A DNA stretch of 64,000 bases. Origin: Nyssa sinensis (Eukaryota; Streptophyta; Magnoliopsida; Cornales; Nyssaceae). The notes below the pieces were generated by a model that saw only the letters and a list, made by a program, of their open reading frames with translations, searched no databases and was not told where the DNA came from. A program made the translations under genes and the position numbers. This document shows, one piece after another, positions 1 through 9,860 of the stretch (position 1 is the first letter of the stretch; every line of letters begins with the position of its first letter). The DNA lies in contig CM018046.1 in NCBI GenBank assembly GCA_008638375.1, positions 1,102,501-1,166,500 of the forward strand. The letters run 5' to 3'.

Positions 1-1029
1 TTCAAATTAGGGTCGGTGATGAATGGAAGATTGCACTCAAGACAGAGGATGTCTTGTATGAGTTGTTGGTGATGCCTTTTGGTATTACCAATGCACCTAA
101 TACCTTTATGCAAGTCATGAACTAGCTTTGAGGCCTTTTGTTGGGAAGTTTGTTGTTGTCTATTTTGATGATATATTTATCTACAGCAAATTCGACGAGG
201 AGCACCTTGATCATCTGCGACAACAGATTCTAACTATTTGTTGGAAAGTAAATTGTACATTAATCTTAAAAAGTGCAATTTTATGACTAACAATTTATTG
301 TTTTTGGGCTATGTAGGTAGTGCAGATGGCATTCATGTGGATGAAGAGAATGTGCCAGCAATTCGGGATTAGTCAACACCTAAAACAGTTGGTGACTTCA
401 GAGTTTTCATGGCCTAGCAACATTTTATCGCAGATTCATTTACAATTTCAGTGCAATTACAGCTCCAATCACAGAATGCTTGAAGAAAGAAAAGTTTAAT
501 TGGGGCAAAGAGGCAGAAAAAAGTTTCGCCTTCATTAAGGAGAAGTTGTGCACTGCTCCAGTTTTAGCATTGCCTAGTTTTAAAAAGATTTTTGAGGTGA
601 AGTATGATGCTAGTGGAGTTGTCATTGGGGCAATCTTGTCCCAAAGAAGCGATAGTAGCTTTCTTTAGCGAGAAGCTAAATCAGACTCACCAAAAGTGAA
701 GTACTAATGATCAAGAATTTTATGCAATTGTTCAAGCTGTGAAGCATTGGCAGCATTACCTTGTGCAGCGAGAGTTTGTGCTTTACACAGATCACCAAGT
801 TTTGAAGTACATTAACAACTAAAAGCACTTAACCAAGATGCATATGAGATGGTCCCCATTCCTTCAGAAGTTCTCTTTTGTCATCAAACACAAGTCTGGT
901 AGCTGGAATCGAGTTGCAAATGCTTTAAGTAGAAGGGTCAATCTTCTTGTGACCTTAGCTCACGAGGTTGTGGGATTTGAGTTCTTGAAGGAATTGTATG
1001 AAGAAGATGCAGATTTCAAGAAGATTTAG
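1..1029 (+). pseudogene. Ty3/gypsy reverse transcriptase and RNase H, decayed
   Basis: This is the 3' part of a Ty3/gypsy pol, cut by the window edge. Visible pieces are the RT motif [13 protein letters not shown] near position 70, the YFDD catalytic box near 160 ([12 protein letters not shown]) and FLGY near 300. The RNase H-type segment at about 480-670 includes [15 protein letters not shown], and at 838-1029 there is a further piece with [20 protein letters not shown]. These pieces lie in different frames with in-frame stops (for example after QVMN and at 667), so no working polymerase is encoded. The order RT, RNase H, then integrase downstream is the Ty3/gypsy order. Family assignment rests on motif recognition; I could not place the lineage. 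Confidence 0.9.
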
Positions 1030-1079
1030 GTCAAATGCAAAGAGTCTTCAGTTATTACAGATTTCATTGTGCGTGAGGA

Positions 1080-2240
1080 ATACTTGTTCAAGGGCAACCA
1101 TCATTCCTTAAACATCATTGCACGAGAAGCTTATTCGTGATTTGCATGGTAATGGGTTGAGTGGATACATGGGCAGAGATAAAACAGTAGCAAAAGTAGA
1201 GGAGTGCTATTTTTTGCCACAAGTTAAGAGGGACGTTGGTAATTTTATTTGAAAGTGCTATACTTGCCAAGTGTCTAAAGGCCAGTCACAAAACACTAGT
1301 CTTTATATTCCTTTTCCAATTCTTAATTTTATTTAGAAAGATTTGTCTATAAACTTTGTATTGAAACTACCTCGAACACGAGGGGTAGATTTTGTTTTTG
1401 TAATTGTTGATAGATTCTTCAAGATGGTGCATTTTATTCTATGTGAAATGACTTCTGATGCTTCACACATAGCATGGCTGTTCTTTAGAAAGATTGTTAG
1501 ACTTCATAGAGTTCCATAGTCCACTACTTTAGATAGAGACGAAATTCCTTGGTCATTTTTTAATCATTTTGTGGCGAATGTTTGATACTTCCTTGAAGTG
1601 TAATACAATAGCAAATCCACAAATTGATGAACAGACCGAGGTAACAAACAGAACATTGGGCACCTAGTTCGTAGTATTTGTGGAGATAGACCCAAGCAAT
1701 GGGATCATGCCTTGGCATAATCCGAGTTTGCCTACAAAAGTGTTGTTCACAGTGCCATAAAAAGTCGCATTTTGCAGTTGTCTACATTACTCTATCAAAG
1801 TATACAGTTGACTTGGTCCAGTTGCCTTGGGGAAATAGTGTGGGTATTGCAATAGAAAACATGGCAAAACAAGCTCAAGTAGTACATGCTGAAGTGAAGC
1901 AGAAATTGGAGAAGACTAATGCTAAATACAAGAAGGCTGCAGATAAGCATAGGCAAGTCAAGGTGTTCAAAGAAGGAGAGTTTGCTATGGTCTTCCTGCG
2001 CAAAGAGAGATTTCCAATTGGGAGCTAGAGGAAGTTGAAGCCAAAGGAATACTGGCCTTACAAGATTTTGCACAAAATCAATGACAATGCCTATGTTATT
2101 GATTTGCCAAAAAACACAAATATCTCAAGGACCTTCAATGTTGCTGATATTTATAAGTATCATGCAAAAGTGCCTCTATATCCAAATTACAACTCGAGGT
2201 CGAGTTTTCTTCAAGTGGAAGGGACTGATGTCAAATAAGT
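1080..2240 (+). pseudogene. Ty3/gypsy integrase remnant
   Basis: This continues the pol upstream. A zinc-binding-like segment at about 1115-1300 reads [22 protein letters not shown] and later CYTCQVSKGQSQ. The integrase core begins near 1365 with [23 protein letters not shown], matching the usual gypsy pattern DFVxGLPRTxxGxDxxxVVVDRFSKMAHFI. The C-terminal region is at 1860-2240, with the KADKHR-like and [25 protein letters not shown] segments seen after gypsy integrase cores. Frames are broken by stops and indels, for example the TAG just after 2025, so it is dead. No chromodomain was recognised after the integrase. Confidence 0.88.
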
Positions 2241-2560
2241 TGCTCAATCCTTTTTGGAGTAATGAGAGCGCCATTCCAACCCAAAGTACTAGTTGACGCT
2301 GATTTGGCCGATCACTTTTTTGGGAACTAAGACCCTACTCTAACCCAAAACAGCGAGACAAACAATATCTATCAACTTTGCCCATGGCCTAAGATGGGTT
2401 TTCACCAAATTCCATTGTTTAGGCCTTCAATTTGACATTTTTGCATTTTTGGACAATTTTGTTTTTGCAATTACTTTGTGTAGGAAACTCATGTTGAGTC
2501 CCGGTTGGTTTTCAATTTCTTATTTTCTTATCTAGTTTTCAATTTTGGGCTCAGTTAAGA
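2241..2560 (+). other. Gypsy 3' non-coding remnant
   Basis: This stretch follows the integrase end and has no usable ORF. It probably belongs to the 3' untranslated region of the gypsy element. It ends where the copia LTR begins at about 2555-2561. Confidence 0.4.
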
Positions 2561-2737
2561 TGTGCAAACCTAGAATTTCAGAAGAAGAAAGAGAGAGAAA
2601 AGGAAGAGAGAACTAATTTTAATAATAATAGGTTATGTCTCACTCATGTACACACTCCTAACTATAATATAAAGAAAGAAGACACAAGATTACAATATTA
2701 CCCCTACTTAAATATTTTGGTAATAAGAACTCTGACA
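2561..2737 (-). repeat. Copia 3' LTR
   Basis: Left copy of the direct terminal repeat; on the minus strand it starts TGTCAGAGTTC. It lacks about 29 bp near its U3 end that the right copy has (the segment with ATATACACACAT at 4700-4715). Divergence between the two LTRs is modest, so the insertion is not extremely old. Confidence 0.88.
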
Positions 2738-2746
2738 CTCCCCCTC
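2738..2746 (-). other. Polypurine tract of the copia element
   Basis: On the minus strand the bases directly before the 3' LTR read GAGGGGGAG. This is the expected position and composition of the plus-strand primer of an LTR retrotransposon. Confidence 0.75.
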
Positions 2747-3884
2747 AATCTGGAGCATATAAGTCAAATATGACCAGCTTAGAGCATAGATCTCTGAAGT
2801 ATACCGAAGATAATGACTTGGTAAAAATATCACCCAATTGAGCTTCAGATCGACCGAACATATGGAGTGACAATTTGCTTATGCATGACAAGATTCCAAA
2901 TAAAGTGACAATCCACCTCAATATGTTTGGTCCGTTCATGAAACACTGGATTACTAGCAATAAAAATAACTGTCTGATTATCACAATACATTGGCATAAG
3001 TGACGTCACATCAATACCCATATCATGAAGTAAAGATCAGATCCATAACATCTCACACGCAGTATGTGTCATGGCACGGTACTCAACCTCAGCACTAGAG
3101 CGTGCTACTACATTCTGTTTTTTTCTACGCCAAGTCACAAGATTATCACCAATGAATGTATAATATCCAAAAGTAGACCTTCGATCACTACGATCGCCTA
3201 CCTAGTCAGCATCGGAAAAACCAATAACAGATAGGGATGATGACGACCTATATAACAATCCCCGACTTGGTGCTCCCTTGAGGTACCAGAGAATACAACA
3301 AATAGCCTCCCAATGAGGTTTACGAGGAGTATGCATAAACTGACTAATTATATCAACAACATAAGTAGTATTTGGATGTGTCACAGTGAGACAATCAACT
3401 TACCTACCAACCTCCTATATCGCCGTGTGTCCTCAAACGCCTCTCCATTATCAACATCTAACTTCATAGTGGAATCCATCAAAGTATCAACAAGACGGGC
3501 ACCAATAGTAACAGTCTCAGCAAGTAAGTCCAATACATACTTCCGCTGACACAAACTGATACCTTCCTTGGATCGAGCAACCTCAACTCCAAGAAAATAA
3601 CGCAGGTGGCCCAAATTTATGGTGTGAAATTGCTTACTCAAATGAAGGTTCAAGCAGACTATACCTGCTGAGTCACTATCACTGATAATAACGTCATCTA
3701 CTTAAACTATCAACACAATAATTCTTGACGAGAAATGACAAGTAAATACAAAATGATCGGAAGTCGAATGTTGAAAGCCATACTGAAGTACAACCATACT
3801 GAACTTGTCGAACCACGCCCTCGGAGACTGTTTCAAGCCATACAAAGCTTTTCTCAATCTATATACCAACTTTTCCAAACTCAC
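2745..3884 (-). pseudogene. Copia pol 3' end (reverse transcriptase to RNase H), broken
   Basis: Read on the minus strand from 3884 downward there is RT (RLRKALYGLKQSPRAWFDKFS, the copia YGLKQSPRAW box), then GHLRYFLGVEVARSKEGISL at about 3610-3550. A connection region follows with RRYRRLVGKLIVSL, HPNTTYVVDIISQFMHTPRKPHW and GLLYRSSSSLSVIGFSDAD (about 3460-3200). RNase H follows with EYRAMTHTACEMLW near 3090-3045, then ASNPVFHERTKHIEVDCHF, and the terminal RSEAQLGDIFTKSLSS near 2850-2800. Stops and frameshifts separate the blocks, and the YVDD box region near 3690 carries a stop. Non-functional. Confidence 0.92.
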
Positions 3885-4514
3885 AAAAGAATGTAGAATA
3901 AACCTAAACCAATCAAGTAGAACAAGATCTCAACAACCCACAAAGCAACAATAGCAGAATAGGAACTGACAATGAACTGGAAGCATTGGACAACAAGAAG
4001 AAGGCATCAAACACAACAATCTGATGCTTAAATAGCCACAAGAGACTAAAATCCAACAAATAAAGCAACGGAACCCATCCAATATTGAACAAGAGCAAAA
4101 ACAATATGTAGAAACACTCAAAATCCCACAGCCCTTAGAAGGACAAAAACTCAACTAAACTCAATCAAATAGCATGGGCTAATCAAAACAAGTCTTGGAA
4201 ATCTCTAGTCACAGCTTTCAGAAGTGAATAGAAGCATCAAACTCCTTCAAATCCCTCAAAAAACACAGATCGAAACAAACAGCCCTTTTTTAAAAAAAAA
4301 AATTTGAAAATAGAAAACACCTACAAAATAACTTCAAAAAATTTTGAAAAATAAGCACAATAACCATGGAAGAGAGACAATCCAAAGGGTATATTCCGAT
4401 TGTCGGGGATGCTGATGTTAGCATGACATCATGGCCGAATTGCTGACATTAGCACCTTAGGTGATCAATCCCTCAAACCGGCTGCTATCCACTGATTTTT
4501 TATCTCCAATAGTT

Positions 4515-4526
4515 GCTCTGATACCA
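4515..4526 (-). other. Primer-binding site of the copia element
   Basis: On the minus strand this reads TGGTATCAGAGC, the sequence complementary to the 3' end of initiator methionine tRNA used by most plant copia elements. It lies 8 bases inside the 5' LTR (4535-4740), which fixes the element's orientation as minus. Confidence 0.9.
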
Positions 4527-4534
4527 AATTAAGA

Positions 4535-4740
4535 TGTGCAAACCTAGAATTTCAAAAGAAGAAAAGAGAGAGAAGGAAGAGAGAAATAATTTTAATAATA
4601 ATAGGTTGTGTCTCACTCGTCTACACACTCCCAACTATAATATAAAGAAAAAAGACACAAGATTACAATATTACCTCTACTTAAATCTTCTGGTATATCT
4701 TAGAATATACACACATAAAAATAAAATAAGAACTCTAACA
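4535..4740 (-). repeat. Copia 5' LTR
   Basis: Right copy of the direct terminal repeat, starting TGTTAGAGTTC on the minus strand and followed by the primer site. The 206-bp length is small for copia, as in compact elements. Confidence 0.88.
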
Positions 4741-5030
4741 TTGCAAAAAAAAACCTCAAATTTTGATTTTTTTTTCCCCAAATCTCTTAGTTTCCTAATT
4801 GGCTAATTCTATTATGAAAAGTTTAGGAAGAATAGGAATTGGTAATTTCCTAGTGGAATTTGACAGTCTCTAGCTCTATATATACCATGTAATAGACACT
4901 CATTATACATCTTTTAACAATAATATTTTAGTTTCGAATTTAGAGAGTTTTCTCTGAGGAATCCCCGTGTTACTTGATTTTCAAGAAATTCGACATGTTC
5001 AATTGCTTTTCACGTTTTCGTGCTAAGATA
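4741..5030 (+). mobile_element. Probable LTR remnant of the outer gypsy element
   Basis: The sequence after the copia element has LTR promoter character: a TATA-like CTATATATACC near 4885 followed by ACACTCATTATACATC. It then runs into a TTTCTCTGAGGAATCC stretch. Its position after the gypsy pol suggests the 3' LTR of that element, split off by the copia insertion. I found no second copy to prove it. Confidence 0.35.
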
Positions 5031-6732
5031 ACAATCCATTTTACTTATAAGAAATTAAATCAATAAAGATAACATTCTTGTTCCTACATAAAAGTTAAAA
5101 ACAAAAAAACAAAATAGTAACTATTTATTAACGATATTATTTTATGCTAACAAACAAAAATGCAGTTTGAATTTTAGAAATATTGTAACATATGCAAATA
5201 AATCAAATAGAATGGATAATGCAATAGAAAGCACTTCAATGAAAGTAAACCCATTTTGATTATAGAATCTGTTGATAATTCAAAAAGTAATATTGAACAA
5301 ACATGACAAAAATCCAATGCAATGACCATTAAACAAGTCATAAATGACATTTGTTTTTCTTTGGCAACATGAGATAAATAATTGGAAGAATCAGTTAACA
5401 TTAGAATAATTTTCTAAGGAGATTGACTTTATCTATTGTATATAAATAGCATGTAAATAAAGTAAGATGTTACTTTATATATAAGAGCTTCAGGTACAAA
5501 TAGTCAATGTTTGAGATATTTTTAATCTCTCCATTAATTTCACCTCATTTATTTAAAAATTCAAGGTTTGTAAATATATTCAACCCCCAACAAAACAAAA
5601 AAGAAAAACAAGACAAATATAATAATGAAATAGAAAGTTAATTATGTATTAAAATATGGAGTTTGGGTAACGAAAAAAGCCTGTTGCCCAAGCAAATTGG
5701 GCAACCCCCTAATTATTCGGGATCAGGCCTCTGGTCATTCTTTCCTCACTGTATTTTTTCCTCTTCATTCATTTATTGTTTCTGTTTTCTTAATTCATTT
5801 TTTTCCTTTTCTTACATGTATTCGTCTTAACACAAAGGTGAAGGAATTTGACATTTTTAAAGGCGATACTTTGTTAGAGTCAACTAGGGTCTTCGGCTCT
5901 CTAAGATTGTTAAACCAATCATAAATTATTCACCACTTCATCCTAGCATTAGCAATCTCATAAAGCAACCAGATTCTTTACAGTTTTGGAATTCAGTGCA
6001 TGTAAACAAGAGTGCTAATTGGAATAGTTTATGTTTTTTTTTTTTCCAAAGAAAATTTTGTTAGGAAGAGAGGGAGAGAGGGACATATTATATACATCTA
6101 ATAATACAAGCATCATCAATTCCAATCAGAATCTAAAATAATAAATCCTCTAGCATCCTCATCCATTAGAACAATGGCAGAAGCAGGAAACTTATTGGCT
6201 GTATAATAACCCTTTTACATGATCTTGAGCAGTAGAAGGCAAAGTAGTCTGCCACACTCTCTGCTTCTGTCCATATGTGATGGATAAACTTGCTTAATAC
6301 ATTATGTCTTTTCAAGCATCAAATTGCAGGAAACTTCAACCGGCCTGAGGTTGGTAAGAAAATTGTACTATTGGAGGTTTGAATCACATTATAGAAGGAT
6401 TCAGGTCTTCTCTTTGTTATCTTGAAAAGAAGGGGAAAACAGTCCACCAGGTGGTCAAAGAAAGTTTACAGGTTTAACAGTCAAGTATCAGTCTTTCTGT
6501 GCTCTACCTACAGTCTATAAGCTGTAAATGTTTTCAAATTTTTTAGATTCAGTTAGCCATTAACAACTCATACATAGCAAAGGCAAGACTATAATTTCAC
6601 AATTATGAAGAGGTCACTCAAGTTTCCAAGAATGTAGCACTCAATGCCGCTCTACATATCTGACACCTACAATATCCGAATCTTGAAATATAATCCATAC
6701 ACCCAATTTCATACCAGCTATTAGACTAGAGA
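5031..6732. other. AT-rich intergenic DNA, no gene recognised
   Basis: Only short chance ORFs occur here (the longest is about 75 codons at 5697-5924, with no recognisable domain). No repeat structure was identified. A second exon for the small gene at 7383-7550 would lie here if it exists, but I could not find one. Confidence 0.5.
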
Positions 6733-7097
6733 GGTTTTTTTTCGAATTTCTAACCAAACCCACGTGGTTTTGGTTTCATATAACCGGACCCACATGGTTT
6801 TTAAATTATTTCCCAAACCAATGTAATTTTAGAAATCATATTTTGAATATTTCAAATCAAGAAGGATTTGGGATGACTTGTCCAAACCAATTTAAAAATC
6901 CTTGTTGGTTTGAAATCCCATCTTCAACATGCGATTTCGTTAAAAAATTGTCATTGAAATCACATCTTCATTTTCAAAAATCGCATCTTCATTTTAAAAA
7001 ATCGCATGGGTTTGGGAAATAGTTAAAAAATGGCCTGGGTTTAGTTAAATCAAACCTAAACTGCATGGGTTTGATAAAAAAATTTGGTTTTTTTCAA
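6733..7097. mobile_element. Foldback MITE-like element
   Basis: Two arms of roughly 110-120 bases are inverted copies. The left arm (from 6733) reads AACCAAACCCACGTGG and later TTATTTCCCAAACC. The reverse complement of the right arm (ending about 7097) reads ATCAAACCCATGCAG and later CTATTTCCCAAACCC. The centre carries short repeats of ATCGCATCTTCATTTT. No coding capacity. The structure is that of a non-autonomous DNA element or hairpin-forming repeat. Confidence 0.65.
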
Positions 7098-7382
7098 CTA
7101 AACGCCTACCTGCATTAAGAGTTGAAGAAAGGCAATGGAAGATTCTGAGGCATAAACATGAATACAAATGTGGGAATAGCAGAGGAAAGAACAGAAACAC
7201 CACAAGATACTATTATACAAATACACAAGCGCATTTATACATTAATCTACTAAGATAATGGCATATATAGATTTGAAAAAACCTAGGCAATTAAAAACGC
7301 AAAAATCGTCTTCTCGCACAGGTTTTATTTCTCCCTAAATTGGAGAATTTGATTTAAATTCAGTTCAATTGAATAGTACTAT

Positions 7383-7550
7383 TCAGAAGTAAATAAATTT
7401 AGAGAGTGGATGGTTTTGGGAGTCAACCTGTTGAGAGATGGATTGATGGGCGGCTTTGTAATCCTTGTGAAGGATGTAAATTCCCACAGCTGAAGCCACC
7501 GCCGCTCCTGCGAAGAACGACGCGAACCTCACCCTCAGGACGTAACCCAT
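7383..7550 (-). CDS. Small single-pass membrane protein, possibly exon 1 only
   Basis: Starting from the ATG at 7550, the minus strand encodes MGYVLRVRFASFFAGAAVAS, then AVGIYILHKDYKAAHQSISQ, and runs on to a TGA at 7383 (55 codons). Residues 9-26 are a hydrophobic alanine/glycine-rich helix flanked by basic residues, followed by an amphipathic KDYKAAHQSIS stretch. I recall similar short proteins of unknown function in other plants, where the segment continues beyond SISQQ. Here CAG|GTTGAC at 7428/7427 could be a splice donor, which would make the last 10 codons intron. No second exon was found downstream to about 5900. The longer overlapping ORF on the same strand (7423-7806) reads another frame and looks spurious. 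Function unknown; likely an organelle or membrane anchor. Confidence 0.5.
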   Translation of the reverse strand: MGYVLRVRFASFFAGAAVASAVGIYILHKDYKAAHQSISQQVDSQNHPLSKFIYF

Positions 7551-7974
7551 ACTTCTTTATCTTACTCCTTTGCTTTACAGATCTGATCAAATATTGATCG
7601 CCGGTGCTGTCCGGAGAATATGTCCTCAAATCAAAGCTCTCCTGTTTGTTGATACGCTCCAAAGAGAGGAAGCCACAAAAGACAAGCGACGGCGTCGCTT
7701 GCTTGCCATTAAGGATTTTGTACACCTGGGCTGGGCCTTGCAGGGCTGGCCCACCACATGAGTAGCCTGGCCACTCCAATCTGGTTGTCACCAGGATGAC
7801 ATACAAGGCTCCAAGTCCTTGGGTTGGGTTTGTTCATACATTGACCTGTAATTATCATAACTCAACCAGACAATGAGTCGATCGATGAAAAGACTAGTTC
7901 ACAATTTTGGTAGTTCAACTGATTTTATAATTAATATATTTAAAGATATATCATATATTAAATTTGGTATAAAA

Positions 7975-8130
7975 TGATCACATCTAAGTATTGACCAAAT
8001 GGTAAGATGAGTTACTTTCTCTCCAATGTTGAAGGATCGAGTCTCCAGGGCACCATTTGCAAGTAATTTTTTATATAAAACTCATTCGATGTAATAAATG
8101 CATTAAAATATGTGCGGATGTTGCTCCATG
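7975..8130 (+). repeat. Possible tRNA-derived SINE fragment
   Basis: The segment has an A-box-like stretch (ACCAAATGGTAAGATGAG) and about 40 bases later a B-box-like GGATCGAGTCTCC, the spacing of an RNA polymerase III promoter. It is followed by a tail ending near the repeated word ATGTAATAAATGCATT. No flanking duplication was defined, so this is tentative. Confidence 0.35.
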
Positions 8131-8174
8131 TCCCTACATAAAACTCAAATAATGTTAGTTGTTTCACGCCTGCG

Positions 8175-8475
8175 TTGGAATCCAGTTTAAACAGCTCGGT
8201 TCATCCGGTTTATACTGCTCTCACCGTTTTAGGCCGATTTCTTTTAGAATCCAGTTTAAACGGGAATCTGGTTTAAACGGCTCGATTCATTCGGTTTAAA
8301 CGAATCCGGTTTAAACGGTTGGGTTCATCCAGTTTAAACTACTTTCACCCGTTTAGGCCGATTTTTTTCAGAATCTGGTTTAAACGGGAATCTGGTTTAA
8401 ACGGCTCGGTTCATCCAGTTTAAACGGCTTTCACTGGTTTAGGCCAATTTCTTCCGGTTCAGGGTAGTTTGATGC
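8175..8475. repeat. Degenerate tandem repeat built on GTTTAAAC
   Basis: Nine perfect copies of the palindrome GTTTAAAC (usually CNGGTTTAAACGG or CCAGTTTAAAC) occur within about 260 bp. They sit in three irregular higher-order units of about 73, 122 and 92 bp. Each unit closes with a (C/A)CCGTTTAGGCCGATTTCTTT-like segment, and GGCTCGGTTCATCC recurs between motifs. Further weaker copies of the same word set continue to about 8700. Non-coding. Confidence 0.85.
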
Positions 8476-9860
8476 AGTTCAAAAGTAAAAATGATCCAAG
8501 TAATATACCGAATAGGCTGGAGGTCCGGTTCACGATTCAATTAGTTGAACTGGCCGATCCAGTCCGATTCTAATAACTATGCATTGAAATCCAAATCTAT
8601 CCTGAACAGGAATTTGATTTTACCACCTTAAATCTAATGTTTTGAAATTAGGTCACACCGTTCTCCGAACCAAAAAAAGCTGGGTCACTAGTTTAACTAG
8701 TGAGTCAACCATAATCAAACTGTGATGTCATAAATATAATTATTATTAATATTAATTATACACATATTTATTAAAAATATTGAGAATAAAAAAACACAAG
8801 AATATTTTAAACAACATAACAATGCTCAAAATAACACAACAATATTACCAAGGTTGTATTTAAACAATATTCCAATATATAAAAATATGATTTTTCAAAG
8901 ATAGTAAAATCATAAACTCGTAACAATACATAGTAAATTTTAGGGTTAGTTACACTTACTGCCCATAGGGTTTCTAACAATTGTAGAACCTACTCCTATG
9001 GTTTCTAAAATAACATTGTTCCCCTGGTCACTCATGTCCCCCAAGCAACGTTAACGGAATTCATTCAATTACTACTTTACCCTTATATTTTAATTATATT
9101 ATTTAGGCAAAAAATAAAACTTCCCTTTCCTCTTTATTTTTTCTTCACTCTTTCTCATAGTTGTAGCAACACTATCACTCTCATAAACCCTCATCCATAA
9201 TTACAATATCAACTCCTCTCAAATTATTTTTCTAACCTCCATGGTAGGAACTAATTGTACCATTGAAAAATACCTCCATCTCACTTCTCTCTATCAATTT
9301 TTCTACTTGAGCATCTATCAGCAAAAACCACCACCATCACCAACGCTGCCAATTGCTGAACCATCACCGACATGGTACTATTGATCATCACACTCGTCCA
9401 TCTTTCTTCAATCTATTTCAAAACCACCAACCCTAATATCTCCCTCTCCATGTCACACCCCGACCCCAAAACCCATGGGTGACCCTGTGGAAGAAGGTCA
9501 AGTTACATAAATAATTCCTGTAAGTCTCAATCCATTCTTTAATCAACACGTTTTCACTTGAATCTTCATAACATATATATCCACTTCATGTATTCCAATT
9601 ACCATTATCAAGAATAGCTATTTAATCAAGAAATTGTATACACCATGTCATAGTTTCTCATACGTCCAAAGTATACAACATCACTAATTTTGAGTACATC
9701 TTTGTACATATACAAAAAATCTAAGTCTTGGCTTTCATAACCTTAACATTTACATCAATGAGACCTAAGGGTCATTTACATCCAAAAATAAGAAAAAGAG
9801 ATGTTCTTCAAGTCCCTATCGTCAAGTCACTAGTTCTTTGTCGTTACTTACATCTAGTAG
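8476..9860. other. Intergenic repeat-rich DNA
   Basis: No gene was recognised. At about 8941-9110 there is a segment of the form TTAGGGTTAGTTACACTTAC, similar in style to the GGTAAATTAC repeats elsewhere in the window. At 9451 a TGTCACACCCCGACCCC word looks like another LTR start, but I could not pair it with an end. Confidence 0.4.

Larger units (their letters stand above)
2561..4740 (-). mobile_element. Internally deleted Ty1/copia retrotransposon with both LTRs
   Basis: Two copies of one terminal sequence flank this interval: 2561-2737 (177 bp) and 4535-4740 (206 bp). Both begin TGTGCAAACC on the plus strand and end ACTCT(G/A)ACA, so on the minus strand the LTRs start TGT(C/T)AGAG. Just inside the right LTR (5' LTR on the minus strand) is the initiator-methionine tRNA primer site. 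Just inside the left LTR is a polypurine tract. Only the 3' end of pol remains; gag, protease and integrase are missing, which explains the 2.2-kb length against about 5 kb for a full copia element. It sits inside or next to the gypsy element's 3' region, so it is nested and younger. I could not find a convincing 5-bp target duplication. Confidence 0.9.

Noticed and set aside
3930..4154. Cysteine-rich minus-strand ORFs
   Set aside because: They lie in the deleted interior of the copia element, in overlapping frames, without zinc-knuckle spacing.
7423..7806. 127-codon minus-strand ORF
   Set aside because: Overlaps the better small membrane-protein ORF in a different frame; no recognisable domain.
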